Shown in pieces: positions 22,301-33,700 of a stretch of DNA of 64,000 bases. The stretch comes from Pseudorasbora parva (taxonomy: Eukaryota; Chordata; Actinopteri; Cypriniformes; Gobionidae). The DNA lies in assembly GCF_024679245.1 (NCBI RefSeq), contig NC_090175.1, positions 47,015,153 to 47,079,152 of the forward strand, read 5' to 3'. The notes below the pieces were generated by a model. The model worked only from the letters and a program-made list of their open reading frames with translations. It searched no databases and had not been told where the DNA came from. Positions within the stretch are counted from its first letter, which is position 1; every line of letters begins with the position of its first letter. The position numbers and the translations under genes were made by a program.

Positions 22301-23870
22301 CAGGTAATATAGTACACACACAATCTGACAATGTGAACAAAATAAGTCTCAATGATTTCTATACATTTGAGAGTCATATGCTGAATTTAAAACCACATAC
22401 TAGCATACTCCTCTTACTACTTTAACCATGTCTTTCTATGGCAGGAACAGTAAAAGTATTATGCTAGTATCGAATTCAACATTTGTGTTAAGTAGACATG
22501 AACTCATCATTTAGCACAATCTGCAGGCTACAACTGTCTCATTAAAACAGGTTTTGCAGAATCTGCCTATGCAGAATTACAGAAATCTGAAGGCCCACTA
22601 TAATACTTTATTTTCCGCATTCTGCTCCGTCTCGTGCAAAGTTGAGTGTGCAAGCCTTTTAAAGCTCCTTAGGCCGTGAGCACAGAAACACGCGTTTGGT
22701 GCATGCACACTATCTATTTTTTAAGTGGCCAAGTCACTTGCACATGCGCTGTTTTACATGTCCGTAAACCCTCCGGATAGTGCACGGCCCGTCACGCAAC
22801 ATGGACGGCCAATGTATACTCCGGGCAAGAGCAGATTCTAGTCATTCACCAAATTTTACCCATCCTCTGCAAAGTAACAAATATTTTGCCTAATTTGATC
22901 ATGTTTTCAGCTACCAATAGGACTATAGTAATCTTAGCAATGGCAAACCCCACCCCCACAAATAGTGCAGAAATTGCAGGAAAAAGGTGCGCTCATTTGT
23001 TTAGGCCAACTTATTATCTATAAATACTAAGCTTGTTTGTATTTGCCTACAAACATGAAAAAAATTCAACGACTGATTCATTGTTGCATTTGTCCAACTG
23101 ATGAACTGCAGTATAGTAATCCTCTGGTATAAAACCCAATGCTGGCTGATACATTTTGCAAAATGAAATGCACATTGTGTCAAATACTTTTCATCTGGAG
23201 GCATACGTACATAGATCAGCAGTTTAAAACAACCCATCACAGACAGAATGCAAGTGGCCTTTAGTTTATCTTGTCACGTTATGATTGGTCTCAAGGAAGA
23301 CAAATTAGTTGTATGAAGATTCAGCATGTTAATACTGTTTTGTTTGTATGATATTTGAAGGATTAAAAACAAATCCGGACACTATTATCATGGAAACGTG
23401 AAGATGTCGCTGTACATTGTAATAAAGTAGTTATGTGATTGGAATCCCTCACTGGTTGCTAGGATACTGTGATGACAATGTGCTAACCCTGTTGCTGAGT
23501 GACAGAGATGGAGGCTCTGTCTGCAGAATGGCTCAAGTGCTTCAGGTAAACAAACTGGAGAATGAAGAAAGAAAAAAAAAATAGAAAGACAAATGTTAGC
23601 AAGATAAGACTTCCTCTACCTGTCTATTACCATCAAACTGACTGTTTGATTTAGCAAAGATTTCTTCCAGTGCACAACACACCAAGAAACTAAACAGATA
23701 TTTGTTGCCAGCCTAAAACACAAAAGGTGGTTTTAATACATGGCCTAATACATAAAAATCGTCTGAAGTTGAGGGCCACTATGACCCACTACAACCCAAC
23801 CCAAACTAGCAGTATAATCATTGTTTAATATGCTCGTTCACACCAATAATGATAATTACTAAGATTGCTA
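19380..23870. other. Intergenic / possible 3' UTR of the tetraspanin; little recognised
   Basis: This is mostly AT-rich sequence without protein-like frames. Known pieces are a TTAA-element end near 19610-19640 (TGAAATATCCCTTTAAG), a LINE-tail-like module at 21820-21870 and the AAGTA repeat at 21880-22060. Minus-strand AATAAA-type signals (TTTATT on plus, for example near 22610 and 21280) could serve the tetraspanin, but I cannot pick a polyadenylation site. Confidence 0.35.
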
Positions 23871-23873
23871 AGG

Positions 23874-24590
23874 GTGTGTTCACACTGCCTCCTCCAGCTT
23901 GCCTTCTTCCCATAGTGCATCCTGGTGCCATGTGGTCCAGCCATCCATGTGATATAAAAGAAAATGTGATTCACCAGACCAGGCCACCTTCTTCCATTGC
24001 TCCGTGGTCCAGTCCTGATGCTCATGATACAGAATGGGCACCCTGACTGGTCTGTGGCTTTGCAGCCCATATATACAACAATCTGTGATGCACTGTGTAT
24101 TCTGACACCTCTCTATAAGAACCAACATTAACGTTTTGAGCAATTATAGCTACAGTAGCTCATCTGTTTGATCGCCCAGCCTTCGCTCCCCACGTGCATC
24201 AATGAGCCTTGGCCTGCCCAATGGTTCACCATTGTTCGTCCTTTGGACCACTTGGTATAGATAATGTCCATTGCAGTCCAGGAACATCCCACAAGAGCTG
24301 CAGTTTTGGAGATTTTCTGACCCAGTTGTTTAGCCCAGTGGTTTTCAAACCGGTCACAAAATGTGCAGGGCTGGGGAGCCTCAAGGTTTGAAAACCACCG
24401 GTCTAGCCATCACAATTTGGCCCTTGTCAAACTTGCTCAAATGCTTATGCTTACCCATTTGTCCTGCTTCTAACAGATCAACTTTGAGGGCAAAATGTTC
24501 ACTTGCTGCCCAATATATCTCACCCACTAACAGGTAACTTAACAGTGTTATTCACTTCACCTGTCAATTGTCATTATATATTTACATTAT
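23874..24590 (-). pseudogene. Decayed Tc1-like transposon fragment
   Basis: Reading the minus strand, a transposase start MGKHKHLSKFDKGQIVMA begins at 24458. Further pieces such as SHRPVRVPILYHEHQDWTTEQWKKVAWSGESHF follow, interrupted by frameshifts. The segment breaks off after GGAGGAGGCAGTGTGA, before the second catalytic Asp region. Sequence beyond the start codon (TCACTTGCTGCCCAATATAT.. CACTTCACCTGTCAATTGTC on plus) matches the usual 5' end of this element type. It is flanked by halves of a TTCACACCAA-type MITE and contains the 65-bp insertion at 24336-24400. Confidence 0.8.
24336..24400. mobile_element. 65-bp hAT-type MITE inside the Tc1 fragment
   Basis: CAGTGGTTTTCAAAC on the left pairs with GTTTGAAAACCACCG on the right. 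The flanks GTTTAGCC (24328-24335) and GTCTAGCC (24401-24408) are an 8-bp target duplication with one mismatch. Removing it restores an ordinary Tc1 reading (MGKHKHLSKFDKGQIVMA, then R). Confidence 0.8.
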
Positions 24591-24726
24591 ACAGTATATA
24601 TTTAGAACTATATCTTTATATCATTATAGTTATCATCTTTTGTGTGAACAGGCCTTTAGTCTTGGGGTGTGGTGGCCCTAATCAAAATGCAGGGCTCAAG
24701 TTTACTTCTTATTTCATGGATGTTTC

Positions 24727-24792
24727 TTACCAGCTCTCTCTGACCGCCTCAATGTCGCTCAGTAGATTCTGTGCCAGACATATCCCAAATAT
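24727..24792 (-). CDS. tspan5: tspan5-like exon 8 (residues 248-268 and stop)
   Basis: Acceptor GCTTCTAG, then [20 protein letters not shown], a final Trp and TAA at 24729-24727. Confidence 0.94.
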   Translation of the reverse strand: MFGICLAQNLLSDIEAVRESW

Positions 24793-27700
24793 CTAGAAGC
24801 AAAGGATAGGTTAATGTCTCAGGCAACAAGACAACACAGAGTTACACATTACATAGCACAACAATTTATTGGGACATTATTTACTCAGATTTAGGACTAA
24901 TGCTTTATAAAAGGATTCTAACACCCTGAAGAGCACACAGCGGTCAATAAATCAATAAAATAACTACACATGGCAGGTTGTTTAGGTTGTAAATTTGAAG
25001 GACAGCGGCAGAAATTAAAAAGCACACAAAAACTTGAGATAAATTAAAACAATGCACGGATAAGAAAACTGGTCTAGAAAAATCTAGAAAAATCAACTTT
25101 TCAGTATCATTAATCCAATCTTCAATGTCACATGATCCTTCAAGAAATAATTCTTAAGGCCTGTTCACACCAAGAATGATAATTATAAAGATAATTATAA
25201 TGATACAAACTATATTGGTGTCCACACCAACACACAATATTGTTCATTCCAAGCGCACACTATGTCTGCCGCTTTAAATGCTCAAGCTCTTTGAGGCAGA
25301 TTGGATTCTGATTGGTCAATGTTTTTATTGTTCATCAGTAGGGAAAAAAAAATTTGTTCTGAAAGCGATTCCAATGTTATTAGTTCTTATCGTTATAAAG
25401 TAGTTGTGGTGGTGGGGACTGCTATTCTTTTATATTTAGATTTTCATCGTCATCATTGTAGTAATTTCCTTGGTGTGAATAAGCCTTAATATGCTGGTTT
25501 GCTGCTCAAGAACCACAGTTGTGATAAATGAGCAGTATTTAATTGACAGGAAAAGTCCTTACTGTCACTTTTAATGATTTGTTTTATTTCTTAAAACAAT
25601 ATCTTACTGAACCCAAAATGCTGGATGGCATTGAACATATTGACTAGAAAAAGTGGACTTAAACCTGTGTGTCTGTCTGTGTCTGTGTGTCAAGCGCGAA
25701 GTTTTGGGACGCCTGCTTTTACATGCACATGAACTTTAATGACATCCCATTCTTAATCAGTAGGGTTTAATATTATACAGCTTGGATGTAACTGCTTGGC
25801 CAATGAAACCAATTCTATGAAGCTCTCTACCCACTGTTTTTGAGCTAATCTGATGGCCACACAATTTGGAGCTCTTGTAGCTACTGAGTCTGCAGAAAGA
25901 CTTCTACGCACTGTGTGCCTTAGCATGCGCTGACCCCGCTCTGTGATTTTACGAGGACTACCACTTCATTGCTGTTGTTCCCAATTGCTTCCACTTTGTT
26001 ATAATACCACTAACATTTGACCGTAGAATATTTAGTAGTGAGAAAATTTTCAGGAATGGGCTTATTGCACAGGTGGCAACCTATCACAGTACGACACTTG
26101 AATTCACTGAGCTCCTGAGAGCGACCCATTCTTTCACAAATGTTTGAAGAAGCAGTCTGCATGCCTAGTGCTTGATTTAATACACCTGTGGCCAAGGAAG
26201 TAACTGGAATGTCTGAATTCAATGATTTGGAGGGGTGTCCCAATACTTTTGTCAACATAGTGTATACGTGTCTCATTTATTTTGCATTTTAGGGTTCAGA
26301 ACCTGGAAATTAAATAATAATAAAATATAAAAAACACTAATAAATTAAAAAATGTAGGATAAATGTAAAAAAAGAGAACGGTTCTTCATATTATTGCAGA
26401 GCACTGTATTCTCATGGTGTCTGAATTCTGTACATTTTAAATTGACCAATTATCCCTTTACTACTGTGGCACACGTACAACATTAAAACATGTATGAATG
26501 CACACTGTGTGTGTATGTGTATTTCACCGACTGTCATAGTTTATTCACCTGCAGAAGTGCAATTCCTATGAAGATTCCGGCAACTACAGTTAGATTCTCC
26601 TGTAGCCATTTCTCGAACTGCGGCACACATCCTTTCGTGTGTATAAACATCTTCTGTTCGTTGTCCTTCACACATAAAAACACACATTTACAATGCATCT
26701 ACACCAGACTTGATTGTTGTCGCGTTGTGCTGCAACAGCTTGAGGCTGTTTGCACTGGACGTGACAAAGCAACTATTTGTTCTTTGTGCAGCACTTGAAG
26801 TGTTTTAGAAATCGAACGGGCCTCAGTCATGCCAGATCCAGTGCATACAGCAGCAGAGATTATAATGGGTTCTATTTGCTACTGTTGCTTTGCACTGCTC
26901 GAGCCTGGTTCTGACAATGTTAGTCAAGGACTGTTAGTCAAGGACAATCAACTGCACCGAGTCGAAGTACTTTCAGAAGTGTTATTCTGCCATACATTAT
27001 AGTTCTCCTTTTTAATCCGCTTAGAAAAGCGCCACGTTTTATTTTGTCACCATACTAGGTCGTTCAACTATTTGTGTAACTGTATTTAAAAAGGGAAAAC
27101 AAGGAGGTGTTTGGTCGCTTCTAACTTAATCTCTGTTTGGTACTATAGTGAATGAACCGGGCTTAGTGGGCTAAGCTAAATGCTATCAGATCATCACCAC
27201 GCGTGAGAGAAATTAAGTGCACGCACTCAGATGAAAGAGGTATGTATCAACTCATTTTAGTTAAGGGAATAACAAAGTTTATTATAAAAAAGCGGTGAAG
27301 TATCCCTTTAAATGCATGCAAAATATAAAACATACAGCTTCTGAAAAGTTACAATGTAGTGCATATGGACTTTCTGCATATGGCTTGAAAGTCCCAGTTC
27401 TAGAGAAGTATATTCTTTAGATCGATTTGCGTTTCACAGATGAAAGAAATTCAAACAGATTGTAGTGACAGGAGTATAAATAAGGGTTGATTAAATTTCG
27501 GGGTAAATATTCTTTGGAAGAGTACTTACAACTTTTGCTCGAATGTCATATCCACACTGTGTGTTGATCACATCTTCCTTTGGGAAGATAAAAATGAAGA
27601 AAGATTTAGTCCTCTGGAAAACTTAAACTTAACATTTTACATTAAATCATAAGGTATGAGCATTATAAAATAGAGAACTGTTGTGCTTGTGTTCACTTCC

Positions 27701-30700
27701 TGTTTATGTTCCCAGGTCTTCCGGAAGGAGACAATGACACATTCTTGCCTAGGTGATAAAATGACTGGAAGCCATGTGTCTGCCTATGATGCATTAATTT
27801 GTTTACTTACAGCAGGGTCCTTGGTGCAGCAGGAAAAGGGAACCCCACATTTCTCTCTGCTCAGATTAGTGTCAGTACAATTAAAATAAATATTCAGATT
27901 CCAGTCTTCAGGCCCAAAAGCTCCACAACACTCCCACTGCAGAAAAATACATGCAATGAATATTCATGTGTGATACAACCAATACCTGCAAGCCTAGATG
28001 AAATTAAAACAGGTTACAGCTACTAAAATTAACATTAAATGCTTTATAGAAGTATTTTCATTGTTCGTTCATGTTAAAAGATGGAGCCTTATTATAAAGT
28101 GGTAACACGCATGTTTATTTTACAATTTTTTTTTACAATTGTGATTATCACTACAAATAACACTTGGTAAACTTAAAGGGTTAGTTCACCCCAAAATAGT
28201 TATTTGCACAAATGACGATCTTTGTTATGTAATGTTATGAAAGATTTCTGTCCCTCCATTGACAGTCTATGCAATCGTCAGATCATAAAATAATCCATAT
28301 GAGTTGAGCTTTTTAGTCAAAATTTTCTCAAATTCATCTCTTTATATGATGAACAGATTGAATGTAGGCAGTTATTCATAAACATTCATCAATGCACACA
28401 TCCGTTGCGGTAAACGGCAGCTCAAGCATGTTCGCTTGTCGTGCTTGAACCAGTAAGGTTCAGTCTCATGTTAAGCAGCACTTTTGAGCTTCATACAGAA
28501 CCAATGAGGTTCACGTTTGAGCTTCACACAGAACCAATGAGGTTCACGTTTGAGCTTCAGACAGAACCAATTAGGTTCACGTTTGAGCTTCTGTGGGAAC
28601 CTATGAGGTTCATTTTCGTGTTACGCGGCACGTTTGAGCTTCTGTGGGAACCTATGAGGTTCATTTTCGTGTTACGCGGCACGTTTGAGCTTCTGTGGGA
28701 ACCAATGAGGTTCATTCTCGTGTGTTACGCAGCACTTTTGAGCTTCAGCAAAAACCAATGAAGTTTGTTCTTTTGCGTCAAGCAGGTTCAGTTGAGCTTC
28801 TGTTTGTTTGCAGATCAATGTTTATATGTGAATAAAAGCCATGATCGGTCTCTTCTGAAAATTTGGACTAAAGTCCAAGTGTCAGTTGCGTAGCTTCATA
28901 TGGAGGGACAAATTTTACCAGAAAGAGCTTTGTTTGTGTTCCAAAGATGAACAAAAATCTTATGGGTTTGGAATGACAAAAGGGGGATTAATTAATAACA
29001 GATTTTTTAAAAAAATGGGTGAACTATTCCTTTAACACTTCATGATTTGGTTTTGCGTGTCAGTGTGTCCTTACATAATCTTGTGTGAAATCAATGAGAT
29101 TCTGTAGGTCAATGTCATCTCTGTATGCTCTAATATTGTTGTTGATGAAGAACTTGAGCTGGTCTTTAATCCAGTCCTTAAAGACAAACGCCAAGACTCC
29201 CGCTGTCAACTCCAGGAAAAATATGATTCCCAGAAAAACGGAAAACTGCAAAAGAGGACAGCAGAGTTCAGGTTACACAACTCATGATGGATAATATCTG
29301 CCCTGAGGGTATCCAATGAATTAAGAATGTGTTACTTTCCCACAACAGATTAAACCAAGTTAATGTTCTCGGTTTTATGATTTCTACCCCTGCAAACATC
29401 CCTCAACACATTTAAAAGAGATGTGCATTTGAGATGACGCAGTTCTGATTTCCAGTCTCAAAACATTCACATATTTTCACAACGCTCATCTCCAACTGCG
29501 CACACAACTTTTTATACAAAAACAGGGAGCGATGATTTGTCACTGCGACCGCAATGAATACTTCCAGAGTGACATCACAGTTCATCTGGTGATTCCAGAT
29601 GTTTTAAGAACCCTACAGAGGAAATGGGCCTCTTGTAATACTTTTGCAATACCATTCTTGACATTCTCACAAAGCTCTTACGGCATCCTCTCTCATTTGA
29701 AAGGAGTAACACAGACCACCAGAAACTGTGTGAAAGGAAGTTCACACACTTTTAAACCACATTCAAACCCAGTCAAGCCCACCCTTCCACGTAGCTACTC
29801 ATATCCAGCCATTCAAAAACACTTTTACACACCTGCACCCTCTATTTACTCTCAATTCTATTTACAGTGCAGCATAAGCATTAGCATTTACAAACAATCA
29901 GGCTAGGGTTCAAACTTCTGCAAAAAATTTAAACTGCATAATATACAGTACAGACTCCATTCAACTGCTTTGTAGATCATTTCAGCTTTAAGATTTGAAA
30001 ATCTCATTATTCATTTTTAAAATATTTTGAAGGTCCGTTCACACAAAGCATGATAACTATAACGATAGAAGTATAGCAGAGCCGACACCACATCTACAAC
30101 AATAATGCTACACACTGCAAAAAATGCTTTTCTTACTTAGTATTTTTGTTTTGGGAAATAAATTACTCAAAATTAAGAGTTTTTGCTTTAAATAAGCTAA
30201 ATAATCTGCCAGTGGGGTAAGAAAAATGATCTTAAAACAAGATTATTTTCAGCTCAAAATATCTTACATTGGGTTTATTTGCCAACCCCGTGTGGAATTT
30301 TTTTAATAATATAACATTTTATATTTCACAACTCGTCACTAGATGGACTTAAGGATCCACTGGATCCTTAAGTTCCTTCAGTATGCATTCAGATACACAT
30401 GTAGACATTATAAAATAATTTTTGGTAGATTTAGCATTTTTTGTTTGAATTTTGAGCATTTTTAAGTTTTTCTATGTGTACTGAAGCATTCCTCACAATC
30501 CATTCATTCCTGAAGATGATAATACACGGGGGAACTTTTTGAGCAATGTTGGTGTGGGCATTTTCCCATTGAGAATGGGCAACAAATTTCTATCTGGATA
30601 GCCAAAAATAAATGTGTTGCCCATTCTCAATGGGAATGCCCACAGCAACATCGCTTGGCAAAATTGCCTGGCAACATTGCTCAAAAAGTTGCCCCGTGTA

Positions 30701-33700
30701 TCATAGGCATAAAAACCTGATGCTGTGAGGGAAGGATTTGTTACTTTTGAATTTTAACCACTAACCCCTCAAATCTAGTCAATGTTTTTTGTGTGTATTC
30801 ATGATTTACAGTGAGGAAAATAAGTATTTAAACACCCTGCTATTTTGCAAGTTCTCCCACTTGGAAATCATGGAGGGGTCTGAAATTTTCATCGTAGGTG
30901 CATGTCCACTGTGAGAGACATCTAAAAAAAAATCCAGAAATCACAATATATTAATTTTTAACTATTTATTTGTATGATACAGCTGCAAATAATTATTTGA
31001 ACACCTGTCTATCAGCTAGAATTCTGACCCTCAAAGATCTGTTAGTCTGCCTTTAAAATGTCCACCTCCACTCCATTTATTATCCTAAATTAGATGCACC
31101 TGTTTGAGGTTGTTAGCTGCATAAAGACACCTGTCCACCCCGTGCAATCAGTAAGAATCCAACTACTAACATGGCCAAGACCAAAGAGCTGTCCAAAGAC
31201 ACTAGAGACAAAATTGTACACCTCCACAAGGCTGGAAAGGGCTACAGGGAAATTGCCAAGCAACTTGGTGAAAAAAGGTCCACTGTTGGAGCAATCATTA
31301 GAAAATGGAAGAAGCTAAAAATGACTGTCAGTCTCCCTCAGACTGGGGCTCCATGCAAGATCCCACCTCGTGGGGTCTCAATGATCCTAAGAAAGGTGAG
31401 AAATCAGCCCAGAACTTCACGGAAGGAGCTGGTCAATGACCTGAAAAGAGCTGGGAGCACCGTTTCCAACACTGTAAAAAAAAAAAAAAATTGCTCCAAT
31501 TGAAAATTTTCTAGTGACTGATCACATCTAAATTTTTCAGTTGGCCGAACTGAAATTCTGTGAATTAATACATTTTTCTGTTAGCCAAATTGAAATTCTG
31601 TGAATCGATGCAATTTAAATCACAGGAATTCAATTTGGCTAACTGAAAAATTTAGATGTGATCAGTCACTTGAAAATTTTCAATTGGAGCAATTTTTTTT
31701 TTTTTACAGTGAAGGTTACTGTTGGTAATACACCAAGACGCATGGGCGTAGATTACGCGGGGGACGTGTCCCCCTCACTTTTAATAAAATGTATTTTCGT
31801 CCCCCGCACTTTTACTGGGTCTGACCGATCCTAGTCGACCCGCTCCGAGCGGGATTCGAACCGGTGTTACCCTGTGCGGGGGCGGACAAGTTAACAGAGA
31901 CGCTAACGTCGACAGCCTTCTCTAAACTCGGTTGATAGCGCGCTTCTTGAGGTCAGGGGCAAGTGTATTTACATAGAAACCAATGTGAATACATCAAGAT
32001 TTAAATTCAGAGACAAAAAATTATCTATGCATGACCTGTAATTTTTTCCGAATCTTAATATGAGGAGGGCGCTCTCACAGAAAGTCCAAAAGTGGATTCG
32101 TAATACCCTGTCAAGCTGGAGCTGCAGCTGAGGGAAAATCGTTATGAGTGATGAAACGTGACGACGACAATCAGACGAATGCGACAATATATGCTTTATG
32201 TGTGTTTTTCAAGTCATCTCAATGTAGGCTATTTATTGACAATAAAGTATCATATGAATAATGCAGCTTTTTTTAATGTTTAGTATTCTGCTCACCACGG
32301 CTGCATTTATGTAATCGAAAATAGTTAAAACAGTAATATTTTGAGCATTATTACAAATTAAAACCGCTTTTTTCCCCTATGTGAATATATAGTAATTTAT
32401 TCCTGTGATCAAAGCTGAATTTATCATCATTACTCCAGTCTTCAGTGTTACATGATCCTTCACTAATCACTCTCAGATGAGGATTTCATAATCAAGAAAC
32501 ATTTATGATTATTATCTGTGTTGAAAACAGTTCCCAAAATGTTGTGGAAATCATGATAGCCTACATGTTATTTTTCAGGATTCTTTAATGAATAGAAAGT
32601 TCAATGGATAGCATTTATTTGCATTCATTAAATAAATTATCTAATTTGTAATATTAAAAATATCACTTGTGATTAATTTAATGCATGTCTGATCAATAAA
32701 AGTAGTAATTTCTCTCTTTTTTAATTTTACCACAAATGTTTAGAAAATGAAGCATCACCATGAGCAGAACAACTGATAATAATCCTAAATGTGTGTTGAT
32801 CATCAGATCCTCATATGGGAATGATTAGTGAAGGATCACTGAAGACTGGAGTAATGATGATAAATTCAGCTTTGATCACAGGAATAAATCACACTTTACT
32901 ATATATTCACATAGAGAACAGATGAGTTACATCAGAATATATATATATTTTTTTACATTGCATAAAATCTATGGAGTCTTAATGCAGAAGTGTTTGTAGT
33001 ATATAAACCAATCATAAAAGTGGCACAAAAAAAAGGAGAATAATACTATAGATATTAATTATTGGCTATTGTTCAGCAGTGTATTTGATATCTTGCCCAA
33101 TTAAAAGCAAGAGATGCGATAAATTATATTGGTCCAAAAAAAAAAAAAAAATGGTATTACGACATTTCTGTCCCCCTCACTTCTGAAAAGATGGCTACGC
33201 CCCTGCCAAGACGTCATGGTTTGAAATCATGCATGGCATGGAAGTTTTCCCTGCTTAAACCAGCACATGTCCATGCCCGTCTTAAAGGGTTACTTCAGCG
33301 ATTAGCATATGGCGTTGTATTGGTAGAAACCCTGGAGTATATTCAAATGACTGTGCTTCTACCCTCATATCCCCCTGAGACAAGATATTTATTCATTTTA
33401 TTTCTGGAAAAATTCCTCCCTTGACACAAATTGACAATATTTGCATCATCTTTGGAATTTTTGGCCAGAGGCTAAAGACTACAGCCACCAGACGGAGCCA
33501 TTTCCACTTTTTCAACCCGCGCATGGGGGATGGGAGATCGTACTCACAGCTCAGCTTGCCGCTGCAGGCACTCATTTAAACGGATATGCAGAGCAATGTA
33601 AGTGTTTTAACTTCTCAAATTAATTTGAATGTATGCCGCGGGTGTGGTCGCGATTACCTCAGCTCTAATCACGAGAGCTCATCAGCTCATTTATGACAGT

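Noticed and set aside
28441..28761. Direct repeats that could be mistaken for a CRISPR-like array or a repeat protein
   Set aside because: Units abut without unique spacers and sit inside a MITE in an intron; no signal of translation.
31843..31918. Functional tRNA gene on the minus strand
   Set aside because: The B-box is good but I could not pair an acceptor stem or anticodon arm, and it lies inside a transposon.
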